From Lineus longissimus (Eukaryota > Nemertea > Pilidiophora > Heteronemertea > Lineidae), in assembly GCF_910592395.1 (NCBI RefSeq), contig NC_088309.1, positions 19,966,599 through 20,030,598 of the forward strand: a DNA stretch of 64,000 nt, written 5' to 3'. This document shows positions 9,701 through 20,611 of the stretch, one piece after another. Made by a program: the position numbers and the translations under genes. The first letter of the stretch is position 1. Every line of letters begins with the position of its first letter. The notes below the pieces were generated by a model. The model did not search any database and was not told where the DNA came from. It saw only the letters and a list, made by a program, of their open reading frames with translations.

Positions 9701-12438
9701 AAAGCTTTAACGAGTTAACACAGACGAGAGAAGAAGCTACATACCTCTTGCGTTTCACATTCTGAGCAGATATTCTGAGCCATTCCCTCCGGCGTCTGGA
9801 GATATCGGCATACCGGACAACTTGTGTCGTGCCACTGAGAAAGACAGCCCCCATGGAATGTGTGATTGCACAAAATCGTCAAAATACCATCAACTGATTC
9901 GTCCTGTAATTTGAAGTTTTTTTTAAATGTCACAAAACAGCCCATTTATTGCTTCATACACTATTAGAGGAACCTTAAATTGAATCTGCTCTTCATACTC
10001 ATATTCACATCTGTTTCACCCAAGTGACGCCATTGGGAAGACGCATTTGTATTTTTGATGGTACTAGTTATATCCCGTGCACCAGTTTTGGTTCAAAGAA
10101 ATTTCATAGCAAGACGTACTCACCATTCGTTCCAAACACACAGGACAATTTGGCAATTCTGTCAAATCTTGAATAGGAAAACATGCCCCCTGAAAAATAC
10201 GATGCAAAGTTTTAAGTGAATAATTTGAAATACTATTCCCACACACAAGAAAATGCAGACACAACTTCACAAATTAATTTGGGTTGCTACAGTGATAAAA
10301 ATGTATACAGAACTCATGAACTTGTCAAGCCCATTTAGGCTGTTGACGTTCCTGACTCTCATGCGTCACAACTATCTGACTTGACTTATGTGACTGATTT
10401 GGCGATTCTAAAACCTTAGGGGTCGATGCCTCACCTCAGATGTTTTGAGCGCCTCGACACTGGCAACGTACACCAGGTAACATATCTCAGGTTCAATCGA
10501 GTTGTACCTTACATTGTTGTACGTCATATAGAACTCGTCAGCATCTTCCTGAAAATCAGGTCAATGACAACAATTAATAAAATTCTTCTGTCATGGCAAA
10601 ACGATGTGAAAATTTTTATTTACCGTAACATGTCCCTGAGTACAAAAAAGTTGAGAGATGTTCAGATTACTATCTATAACAGTTTATTGAAATTAAACAA
10701 AAATACAAAAAAATATTTTTATTGTTTTTAATATTTTTGCAGGGAGACGACATCAACTCTGTCTCTGACAACGTACACGAGTATCCGCAGAGAATTTTCT
10801 TGCGAACGTGACGAAGGCAGTGGTCAGTTCTCCAGTGTCTGCATAAGTACGAAGGAAGAGGAGGCTGTAAAAACTTGGAAAAATGTGCACATGCTAAATG
10901 AGTGACTCATACAAAATGTAACATACCTGAGCTTTGAATTTAATCAGGACCATATACTGGTTGGGCGTGGAATCCCGAATTATTTTCATCTGCTCTATGC
11001 CGGGCCTGAAATGAATCAAGCATCATATCATGAAAGAGACAGGGGATGAAAGTTGGGTTGCTCAAACTCCATATTTTTTATATTTCAGCTCAATTGATAA
11101 AATGTAAGACTTTGGCAGTACCTTTCATTGCTTGAATTTTAAGACCTCTGAACCAATTATTGAGAACTATTTGATGCTGCAAACCCCATCCCTGCTCAAG
11201 GACCAGAAAGGAATATTGTTCTAATTTGTTAATTTCTGGCACTGCCTGGTAAACTTACATGACAGGGGCTATAAATTGCATCAGGTCCTTCACAGTCATT
11301 GCTGGCGGAACAGCCAGCATGCAGATCATATCGGGTCTGTGGAAGCCTTTCTCTAGTGACGTCAGATTACTGAAGACGATATAAATATAAATATAGACAG
11401 AGCAAGACAAAATTCTGTTGGAGGATTTCTATGTTTGAAGAGTTATGAATAGCAGCTATACATCATGAGTTAAGCATCATTGTGTTATTGACAGAAATAT
11501 CAAGAGGAGACCGGTTTTGAGCAGCTTGGTCAACGAACACCACATGGGCTGGCTATCAGTGTGCCAGTGCAGCATGTTTACAAATTGTACTAAAACATCT
11601 ACCTAAACAACTGTCCCTTGAAAGCAATCTCTATAAAAGACTTACTTTTCCTTGTAAAGATGCATAATGCCCTCCGTAGTCTCAACGATGGGATTCCCGG
11701 AGAAAAACCTAATATTATTAGACAGAGTAGGACTATGACTTTTCTGACGTAATTTTCCACTGCCTGGCCTGGATCCACTTCCCTCATCTGAAGCATTTGA
11801 TGAACACCCAGCAGGAGTGAGTGACCGGCTCTTATCCGATGGTGAAGCTCTAGCTTCTGAAGTAGTTGGGACAGCTGAGCTGGACACAGTTTTCTTGTAA
11901 CTCTTGATGACATCTTCATTCTCTCCAACATCACAAATCCCAAAAGATCCTTTGTCGTCTGCCTGAACACTTAGCCTCGCTATTTCGTCATCAGAAGCCT
12001 CTTCAGACAGGCCCTTTTTTAGGCCATCATCAACATTTCGCTCCTTTGGTTTTTTCTCCAATCTAACTGTTCCTGCAATGAGACATTGACAAGATATTAG
12101 AACTACACACCTATGAACAATCTCCAAGGACAGATTTACAATTCTGTACGCTCAGAGCACGAGCCCACATACGGCAACATCATTGGGGCATCATTGCCTG
12201 GACAGTCACTGTGACCTTTTTTTTTAAATAAAATTCCAAGCATATCTTAAAGGCTACATGTACCTGAGGCTTCTGCTTGCATGGTTTCCAAAGACATTGT
12301 CTCTATTTCAAATGTCTTGTTGACCCGTTTGCCTCGATGGTGTTCCTCGTGGGACATCTTGTTACCTCCATCCCCAGGTGTGACAGCATGAGCATAGGAG
12401 TAGGACTTAGCCTCATCATCTAATTCAGAACTCATCAC
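6630..12438 (-). CDS. BRAP: BRCA1-associated protein (BRAP/IMP), E3 ubiquitin ligase
   Basis: Thirteen coding exons on the minus strand: 12264-12438, 11646-12072, 11259-11369, 10927-11005, 10435-10548, 10124-10189, 9745-9903, 9397-9464, 8592-8772, 8178-8267, 7592-7705, 7228-7374, 6630-6818. All phases join, giving 639 aa (family about 590). Order: Ser-rich N-terminus; BRAP2 RNA-recognition-like domain ending IIRDSTPNQYMVLIKFKAQ; RING-H2 (CPVCLERM ... CNHTFHGGCLSQW ... CPVCR); UBP-type zinc finger (CLICGHIGCGRY ... THTY-like QHTYVMQL ... DYAGDNYVHRL); coiled coil (YTYLLTSQLESQRLYFEEKM onward) and basic tail. Family role: Ras-responsive RING ligase that restrains Raf/KSR signalling and binds nuclear localisation signals in the cytoplasm. 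Oddities: tandem arrays copy the exon 9 acceptor and the C-terminal tail. The extra length is mainly in the low-complexity exon 2. The donor at 7222-7227 is the weak GTTCGT. Confidence 0.95.
7021..7069. repeat. 49-bp copy of a BRAP coiled-coil exon segment in the last intron
   Basis: Bases 7021-7069 match 7276-7324 in the same orientation without a mismatch that I can see (CAGTTTGTCCTGCCATTCTT and onward). The source lies inside the coding exon 7228-7374; the copy is in the adjacent intron and has no splice sites of its own. It is a recent local duplication. Confidence 0.85.
8733..9270. repeat. 108-bp tandem repeat duplicating the 3' splice site of BRAP exon 9
   Basis: About five units, with the anchor CAGCTGCATCACATAAGTAT (later copies CAGCTCC...) at 8733, 8841, 8949, 9057 and 9165, exactly 108 bp apart. 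On the minus strand every unit contains a polypyrimidine-rich acceptor (CCTTTTTTCAG) followed by the first ~40 bases of the exon (HYELTQHTYVMQL). Only the copy nearest the exon (acceptor at 8773-8775) continues into the full coding exon. 108 is a multiple of three. Confidence 0.92.
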
Positions 12439-13249
12439 GAACCAAGAAACTGAAAGTGAGGTATTTTCATTAAACTATTGCATTGGAATAAATCGATTTT
12501 CTAGAAGACTCGGCATTTTCTAGAAACTGGCAGGCAACCAATCCAGCTGGGAGAGGGAAACACAACCCATGCACTAACAAAGTCAACCGCTCTTGTTCAG
12601 CAGCACGACACCTAAGCAACGTGCACGCTCTAACTACTAAGAATAGTCAAATTTCATTATACCTGATTTTGTGGGCCAACCTGAAGTTGCAAGGCTGAAG
12701 TTTTCAGGAAGTGGGCAATCATCCGAGATTTCAAACCGAAAATGTACAACCGCAATGGACATCGGGGCTGCTATATTTAGGTTCAACTGCTAAAACTATC
12801 ATTCCAATTTTCTTAGACACAAAGAGAATCAGTTGAATTTCTGAAATAGTTGAAAAAAGAGCAAAAACCGTAGAAAAAACTATTTCTTGCAAATGATGTC
12901 CACCATGTTTATTTTGGTTTGCACTTTGGTCTATGCTAAAATTGGCAGTTTCTAAAAATAGATTTGAGGTGTCGTATAGCTTTCCTGGCCTAGTAACTTA
13001 ATAAATGATATTTGTAGACCTAAAATATAGCTATGTACCTTGTTATAAGCAATTCTGATTGTCAAAAACAATTTTTTACCCACAGAAAACGACTTTTACT
13101 GGGGAATTCCAAGTAATGACGTTACTCCAATTGCTGTAAATTCAATGATGAACTGCCAAGTTGCAAATGGGGAAACCCGACTTGCAGAAAATGACAAGCT
13201 GAGGGCTCATTTACCCATCTAAATTCCATTCACTGCCAACTCTGTCAAG
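12439..13249. promoter_or_regulatory. Divergent BRAP/QPRT intergenic region, probable shared promoter
   Basis: The BRAP start codon (minus, 12438) and the QPRT start codon (plus, 13250) are 811 bp apart and face away from each other. No other gene is visible between them. A bidirectional promoter or two closely spaced promoters must lie here; I do not see a clear TATA box at a fixed distance. Confidence 0.5.
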
Positions 13250-14627
13250 ATGGATGGGTGTAGATTTGCTCACCTGCTGCATCCAGTTACTACCCAAGAT
13301 CTAGTGAGGGAGTGGTTGAAAGAAGACACTCCAACTTTTGACTATGCCGGATTTGTTGTGGGGGAAAAAGTTGAAAAAGCTTGGCTTCTCTGCAAAAGTC
13401 CTGGGGTGCTTGCTGGCTCCCCATTTTTCGAAGCAGTGTTTTCTGAACTCGGCTGCTCTATACAATGGTTCCATTCCGAGGGAGAAACTCTGTCGCCAGT
13501 ATGCAAGGTCGCAGAAGTTACAGGGAAGGTGCGGAATTTACTCCTTGGTGAACGAATCGCTCTGAACTGTTTGACAAGAACAAGTGGTGTTGCTTCATTT
13601 GCACGGGAATTGAAAATGGAAGCAGAGAGGTGCAACTGGCTTGGCGAAGTGGCCGGAACAAGGAAAACAACACCAGGCTTCCGAATCCCTGAAAAATATG
13701 CACTTCTTGTTGGTGGAATTTCCATGCACCGTCAAGATTTGTCTTCCATGATTATGCTGAAAGATAATCACATTTGGTCTGCTGGAAGTATAACACAGGT
13801 GTGTTACGGCATGATTAATTCCACTTGAGATGCTTTATGTAATTCGTTAACTTTCATTTTTCAGATCACCCTTGACTTGAGAAGTGGACAATGCATCGAT
13901 AAGAATGCCTGCTGGAAACGAAAGGAGGTCAGGGCATTGGAATTCAAACCTTCACCGCTCTGCTCTTGGCATCTTTGACTTGCATAAGCCCAGAGCATTT
14001 TAAGCTACCAGCATTACTACTTTTGTGATGGTAAAATCAGATACGACCTTGAAAATGTCTCAAATTCTTCTTTTTTATTAGGCTGTGAAAGATGCAAAAC
14101 AAGTGGGTGGCTTTTCTACCAAGATTGAAGTTGAGTGCCGGAGTGTTGAGGCAGCAACTGAAGCAGCCAGAGCAGGTGCAGATGTGGTCATGCTTGATAA
14201 TTTTGACACAAAGGTAATCATCCTCTTATGTACCAATATCATCTTTCTCAATCAAGGGTTGACCATAGGCACCACCATTTTTGTTAGAACTTGGAATCCT
14301 AAAGCAATTGGAAGTCTTTCAAAACAAATTAAATGCCAATTTCAAAGATCAGAGTCTGTTCTAGACTTTCCAGAAAACTAGTAGTGAGTTGCCTCTTCAT
14401 CATTTCAGTCACTACACGAAGCAGCCCAGCAAGTCAAGGCACAGTTCCCCCACCTTATTGTTGAAGCCAGTGGTGGAGTGACCCTGGAGACAATCAAGGA
14501 ATACTTTGGTCCCCATGTGGATGTGATCTCACTCAGTCTGACAACCCAGGGATACAGCACGGTGGATTTTTCATTCAAAATCCAGAAAGAAGGGGAAAAT
14601 CCTGAGAACCCTTTGGTTATCATGTAA
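13250..14627 (+). CDS. QPRT: Quinolinate phosphoribosyltransferase (nicotinate-nucleotide pyrophosphorylase)
   Basis: Three exons, 13250-13798, 14082-14213 and 14409-14627, in phase and giving 299 aa, the usual family length. The enzyme converts quinolinate plus PRPP to nicotinate mononucleotide, CO2 and pyrophosphate in de novo NAD synthesis from tryptophan. Visible signatures: [12 protein letters not shown], the PRPP/quinolinate-binding [43 protein letters not shown], the barrel strands [11 protein letters not shown] and ADVVMLDNF, and the C-terminal [20 protein letters not shown] then DVISLSL. The start ATG at 13250 is the first in frame and places the N-terminal [18 protein letters not shown] where the family begins. 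It is head to head with BRAP. A possible polyadenylation signal AATAAA is at 15517-15522. Very secure identification. Confidence 0.96.
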
Positions 14628-14667
14628 AATCAGTTCCTGGTTGATGCTGTTCTTTGCATTTGATATG

Positions 14668-14832
14668 CAGTAGAACCTCTCTGAAGGACACCCTTGGGAC
14701 AAAAAAACACTGTCCTCAATATAGAGTTGGCCTGATTACAGAGGTCAATTCGAATGGAATCACCAATTCTGGACCAAAATTCACTAAGGGTGTCCTGCTA
14801 ATAGAGTTGTCCGATAAGGAGGTTCAACTGTA
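14668..14832. mobile_element. Short interspersed element with terminal inverted repeats, copy 1
   Basis: The 5' end (CAGTAGAACCTCTCTGAAGGA) and the 3' end (GGAGGTTCAACTGTA) are inverted relatives of one another. A second copy is at 38494-38672 and a fragment at 55912-55945, all sharing the TAGARCCTC...AAGGACACCCT beginning. It is a non-coding MITE-like family; it falls just after the QPRT stop codon, so it may be in the 3' UTR. Confidence 0.7.
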
Positions 14833-15516
14833 TTTGCACATTTTATCCTCTTCATGCACAAAATAGGGTCTTGCACTTTTATATTTTACCAAGGTTGATA
14901 ACTACTGCCTGGGATAAAGATCACAAGTTGCAGCAATGAAACTCACTTGTCTGCGGGGACGCTTAACCCTGTTGGAGTCTACAGTAGTACAATAGTTGAC
15001 TTTGGCGTAGTTGTGAACTTTGCACTTGAAATTATCTTTTTTAAGAGGTCAACTTCTAAAGAGTTAAAATCGAAAATATTGTGGTAGGATAAAGTGCACT
15101 TTTGTCTATAAAATGTGTTTTTACATTTTCATATGAATACAGTATTATTATTGGGGCCACTCACTCAGTTAATCTTCCAACTCATGGAGCGTTTGAATAA
15201 GACACCTGTTTGTCCTTAAGTTGTTCGAGGACAATTGTCACAATCATGAAGACAGTTTGTCTTGCCATTTATTGAATACCTCAGCAAAATGAACAAGTGT
15301 TATGACTGTTGCTTAAACCTACTTGATACCGGTATTTGAAACAGTTGTGGCGGATGAGTGTTGTGCAAGTTGGAGATTGTTGAGTTTTTCAATGCACCAT
15401 GTAGAATTTTACCTTCTACATTGTGTTTGTTAGACATTTCTTTGTCACCATTGCTACATGTATAGCAGGGTACGAAATTTGTTATGCATACTGTATATTA
15501 ATTTAGAAAGCTTCTT

Positions 15517-15522
15517 AATAAA
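15517..15522 (+). terminator. Candidate polyadenylation signal for QPRT
   Basis: AATAAA, about 890 bp after the QPRT stop codon and followed by TGTGTGTC/T-rich sequence at about 15541-15550. Position and downstream element fit, but an 890-base 3' UTR is not proven. Confidence 0.35.
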
Positions 15523-15813
15523 TCTTATCTGGTAACAAATTGCTGTGTGTCTTATTGTATTACAATATGTGTGACTCGATAATAAGCATAGCTAATTTCC
15601 TTCTTAAGCCATGCCTTCTGGCTTGATTCTTGGAGCATGAAAAAGATATTTTGGCCTACTCCCTGGGACCTGGAGACCAGGAAGACGTGCAAATGGATGA
15701 ATCTAACATTTGTGCCATTGAAATGGTTCATAATCTGAAAATGTGAATTTACAATTTTACTTTTGTCCTCGAAGAAATATAAAGCCAAGTTCGACAATAG
15801 ATATCGTCCTGTT

Positions 15814-15970
15814 CTCAGTTGGAACATGGACAAGACGTCATGGCTGTGTCATGTCTCTGTTATGAATCTCAGTTGGAACATGGAGAAGACGTCAGAGCTC
15901 TGTCATGTCCCTGCTATGAATCTCAGTCAGAAGATGGAGAAGACGTCATGTCTCTGCTATGAATCTCGTC
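15814..15970. repeat. 54-bp tandem repeat, about 2.8 copies
   Basis: CTCAGTTGGAACATGGA-like starts recur at 15814, 15868 and 15922, with a shorter step to 15965. The unit is 18 codons long and keeps one plus-strand frame open, but there is no other sign of a gene. Confidence 0.8.
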
Positions 15971-18900
15971 AGTCAGAACAGGAAGGTCTCTCTGTACCAC
16001 ATTTCTGCACAATGAGAATGTGAACATTACATCGGGAGATGGATAGCAAAACAGTTATTGAGTAAAGAGTTAACATTGTAAAGAGTTAACATTGACTGCT
16101 GCATAAATGAACTAGGATAATTTCGTTCCGAGAATATTGATCTGCTGCGTTAACCGCGAATTATAAAACAAACTTCATAAATTAATTAGAGACAACTGCC
16201 CCTTCATTGACTATTCCAGCATGTTAGTGATCATATTAATACTTTTGTATTGATACTATATCTGCGTCTTGTATATAATATATACATTGATCACCAGAGC
16301 TGGTCACTGACTCGTGCTCTAATACCCAAGGACCCGCCAACGCTGATATGCCGCGAAACTATTTTCCCTTCAATTGTAAAGTTTACTGTGAGCATTCTGA
16401 AGGAAACCGTAAAAGTAAGTAGTTTAATTGAAGACATTTCGTTGTCAATATCAGGCCTTATTAAATATATACCTTTAATAGTTACTCTTTAAGGGGCTAC
16501 GACGTTCGTATGAAATCGTGGGTCAGGCCGGACGAAATGCAGTCGGACAAAGCCAGTGCAGTTATTACGTAAGCTACTTTGCAGAAACTAAGTAAAGATA
16601 CTGGGATATATAAGGGATATCAGGGCAATGTTAAAATGTTGTATCCAGTACGTATTCACGCGATCGTAAATTTGCAATTCAATTACAAATTTCATTTTTT
16701 AAGGAGCTGTGTAGGCCTTTAATGCGTGTTATTTATCAACTTAAAATAGGGCTTACGGGTCTTTAACTTGGGTCTCAACACGCTCAAACACCATTCCGAT
16801 CATACGACTTCCTTGCTTAAACCCATAACAAATGTGCTAATTCATATTTAAACTTGGCACATTTGAACATTAAGCAATGTGAAGTCAAATTTATTAGGCA
16901 AATATATGTATTTATGTACAAGTTAATAGAATAGTTTCAGTAGAAAAATCAAGAAAAGCTAAAATTGCAAAGGCAATGCTTTGGTGATCGTTCCTTTTTT
17001 TTAAGGCGTAAATTCTGTTATCCAATTTTTTGTCTCTGCCTGGCTGCAGTTACACTCCTGCGCAGTGGTTAAAAGACTGTAAAGACGTGTGAGGAACGAC
17101 TGTTTATGAGTGTGTGCTGCATAAGACACCGAAGACTTCCGGCTTAAGCAATAGGATTTGTTCGGCCATGGTGTGTGTACATCACCCAGTTCAGCTTTTA
17201 TTTTTTAGTCATTAACACACGTGTATGGCCGTAAGACTATTAAAAGCCCCCCTGGTTGCAAAGCATAATCATGGCATAGGTCATAATGGAACTTTGGGCG
17301 TCCAAAATGTTTGCTTCTGAAAGGTTTGATTGTTTTGGCAAACAATTCCTGAAATGTCCGTTTAAGTATTCTTGATACCCCTACCAGCATCGCATGCAAT
17401 AGGTAGGCCCCTATTGGGTTCATTGTCTTCACACCTGCAGACGGGCAGGTCTGACTTCAAAGCGGTATATATATTAGCCTTCTTTTCTTGAATTGTAAAG
17501 GTCCAGGCAACAGCCCAGAGGAAATAAGGGGTAGAAAACATACTCTGTCTTGAATATCTCGCACGACTGCGCGAACATGAAAAAAGACTTGCGTTTGAGG
17601 GCCGCTACTGCACGACTGACATTGACACCCAAAAAAGTGTGTTCCACTGAACAATTCTTACCAGTGTTGTTGTTCGACCATCTCCATCTCCATCCCCTCC
17701 CCCACCCCTCCCTTAACCCTAACATATATCAACAACACCAACAACATTCCTAACGAGTTGCCTCACCCTTTCTGACACTGTCAGGATTATACTGATGAAA
17801 TATGGACGATCTCTATAATACATTCTGTAGGCATCGCAAATCCATAAATTCTATACTGTTACTTTCGATCATAAACGCTAAGTTTACAGCCGGAATGAGT
17901 CGTTTGTAGACTTTTCCAACGAGCTTTCTATTCAAAGAAGGCTTAGTTAGGCAAATTTATACAATCAATATCATTGCATATAGCCGACTTAATTAATTCA
18001 ACCGCACCGTTACATGGTTTCACGCTGTTGAATGGTTAATATTGTTTCTTTAGGGTCTTGGATATATATTTACAACACGGTTCGTTAGAAGTAGAACATG
18101 TTCTTAAACACACCCCGATTCATTATTTTTTTTAATTCTCCCGAAATGATATACGACCTATGCATGAGAATTAGCTGTTACAATGATCGGAAGTTGATAG
18201 AACGCGCACCTTCATTAACTGCTGTAAATTCCGGGGAAAATGAGATTTCACAAAAAAAATCTGCCCGATGAATAATCAATACAATGGTGATAATACCACT
18301 TTATTTCATATGTATCTCGATCTTTAGTTATTCGTCCAACTTTACTGGTAACACTGGTACGCCTAATGTCCTCAACATGTTAAAGGAAAGACCATATGGT
18401 CGGCTAATCATTGTCCTTACAGGTGAAAACAATGTGATGCAGATTTGAGGATGACCAAACTATAACGCGGCAGAAAACCTTAACGCACTTCATGCTTCCC
18501 AACATGTTTGTATACCCCTCCCCATTCAAATATTCCTTAAAAGTGCATTTCCGTTGACTGTGAACTAGTAGTATATACTTCATTTTCCTTTAACACAGCA
18601 CATTGAGCACAATTATCATATCATTATGTAATGGAATGACAATCGAATTCATCCTCATCATTGCTGTGTTGCGGGGAAAGAGGGAGAGGTCTTGGTGTTA
18701 CCAATGACCAAAGGGATTCTATGTTGACTCATATATTGATACTCAATATATTCTGATACTCAATATATTCAATATTGGTCTTCTAAGGACCAAGTCACAA
18801 CCAGAATAAAGGGACATTATCTTTAAATCTACGTATAGAAAATATACGTATACTTTTGCGTTGGTCCTTCGCCTGGTTGTAATCCGCCAATCTGGTCTCA

Positions 18901-19844
18901 TTTGCGTATTTGTACTTGCACACATACAGTCGTAGAAAGTCACTCTATTGGGTATAACCCTATTTTCATATCGATCTTGGACTGGAGTACATCTGTTTAG
19001 CGCAACCTGGGTTTCTCTGCAATTGCCAAAGAGTTTGGTGCAGTTAGGACAAGATTGTACTGAGTGATCTGATACGTTTACTTAATTTTTTGGTGTTTAC
19101 TCGAAATTCGTACCAGTGTGGAGAATTACCAAAAGGACAATTACAGCACTTACAGTTAAAGAAGGTATAGTATTACATGTATATGCTAACCATAACCCAA
19201 GCCTTAGTCAGATAGTGTTGCTTTCGTCCAATGAGACTGAGAGAACGGAACAGGAATAAAAGCTTGTCGAGACATTTAAAACAGAGTTTACTGAAATACA
19301 TTGGCGCGTCGTATACGCGTACTGCACTCCGGTTCCATCAATCTAAGATCTAGACCGGTACATAAACAATTATGACCATATCCAACATTCGCATCAGTGT
19401 TTTTCCTTCTTGTATATACAGGTTTAACGCATCTAACACTGTGAACATGGAAGAACAAACCTGCAGCAACACCTTGCCATTTTAGGAACGGACTGACAAA
19501 GCAACATGGGTCAGGTCATCAGTAGGTTGCAGCGGGAAGGTCGGTGTTTTGTGTTGTCGATTTGGAACTTTTCACCTCGGCACCTTCCACCATGCCCTGC
19601 GCACCCTAACCGTATAGTGCTTGAGATTTCTAATAACACAAAACCTACTTCGAATTCTCCCACTGCGTCATTACAGTCATCATCATTAATCTAACATTTC
19701 AGGACCGTTTGTTTGTCTGTCTTTCGGTGTGTTTGAACCACTACGCCTCCCAGGTTCGTTCGCCGCGAAAATTAACACGCATATATGTAGATTGACCCGT
19801 AGATTGCCCTTAAGGGGTCAAAAAGGTCAAAAGTCAAGGTCGTA

Positions 19845-19863
19845 AGGTCAAAGGTCAAGGTCA
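19845..19863 (+). promoter_or_regulatory. AGGTCA cluster (DR1 plus DR0), nuclear-receptor-like
   Basis: AGGTCA-A-AGGTCA-AGGTCA: three consensus nuclear-receptor half-sites spaced by 1 and 0 bases. More half-site-like hexamers lie at 19815-19829 and toward 19872. It is about 750 bp before the NOS start codon. DR1 is the classical RXR/HNF4/COUP-TF site, but the surrounding sequence could equally be an interspersed repeat. Confidence 0.35.
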
Positions 19864-20029
19864 TGTGGTCAAAAATTACCCACACGGGCCTATTGTCACC
19901 AAAATAAGGAACCGATTTCAACCAAACTTGGTCCAGGTCGATGTGTCATCTTATATGTCTTAAATGATGCGATTATGCCTTGCACTGCAACAAATATTCG
20001 GTGATTCTGCGTGTTCTTAAGAAAATATT

Positions 20030-20325
20030 TGATCCTTCATATATGATTCTTAATAATCCATAGAAAACCTTTATTCCTTGGTAGGTTATTCTTATGCAGA
20101 AACGTTTGATCCTTGAGAGGTGCTTTTTAGAAACCTTTGATCATTGGTAGATGCTTCTTAGTGTTCCGTAGAAAACCCTTGATTCCTAAAAACTTTGACT
20201 CTGATTCTTAGTGTTCCGTATAAAAAACCTTTGATCCCTGATGTTCCAGAAAACCTTTGATCCTTCGTAGGTCATTCTTAATGTTCCATAGAAAACCATT
20301 GATCCTTTGTAGATTCTTCAATCTT
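20030..20325. repeat. Degenerate ~50-60 bp tandem repeat upstream of NOS
   Basis: Variants of GAAAACCTTTGATCCTTGGTAG and CTTAGTGTTCCATAGAAAAC alternate at least five times. The array ends about 290 bp before the NOS start codon and would sit in the promoter or 5' UTR region. Confidence 0.7.
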
Positions 20326-20611
20326 AGTTTGTCCACTTTAGGAAATCGAACCGAAGTCAATTCGGTAAGGGTAACATGGATATGTGTCGTCATGCCTGAA
20401 AGTGATGATCCAAATTTAGCTTAGATCATGCAAATGATGTCATCCGATATTTACATCAACCTTTTGAAGTTAATGATGACTGGACTGGACACAGAAATTT
20501 CGTGTGACACATATACCTAGAGCACCCTCGGCATTTCGTCGCCACAGACAGGCAAAAGTGGGTAACGATTTTGATATTTATTCAGGCGAAGTTGCCTCGC
20601 CCTACACCACC

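Larger units (their letters stand above)
14833..19799. other. Gene desert between QPRT and NOS
   Basis: AT-rich and without any coherent exon series on either strand. It includes the likely QPRT 3' UTR (AATAAA at 15517-15522), a 54-bp tandem repeat at 15814-15970 and AT-rich tracts such as 18725-18780. I see no recognisable gene; distal regulatory sequence for NOS is the obvious possibility but is not demonstrable here. Confidence 0.5.

Noticed and set aside
10741-10890. GC-richer block inside the BRAP intron with short open frames on both strands
   Set aside because: BRAP exons on both sides (10435-10548 and 10927-11005) join in frame without it, and no family motif is visible. Likely an unrelated repeat.
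15763-16023. Open frame with an 18-residue repeat
   Set aside because: Openness follows from the 54-bp unit length; no splice partners, no domain and no start context.
20504-20611. In-frame upstream extension of the NOS N-terminus
   Set aside because: It would need a GTG start; the ATG at 20612 has a good ACCACC context, so the upstream part is taken as 5' UTR.
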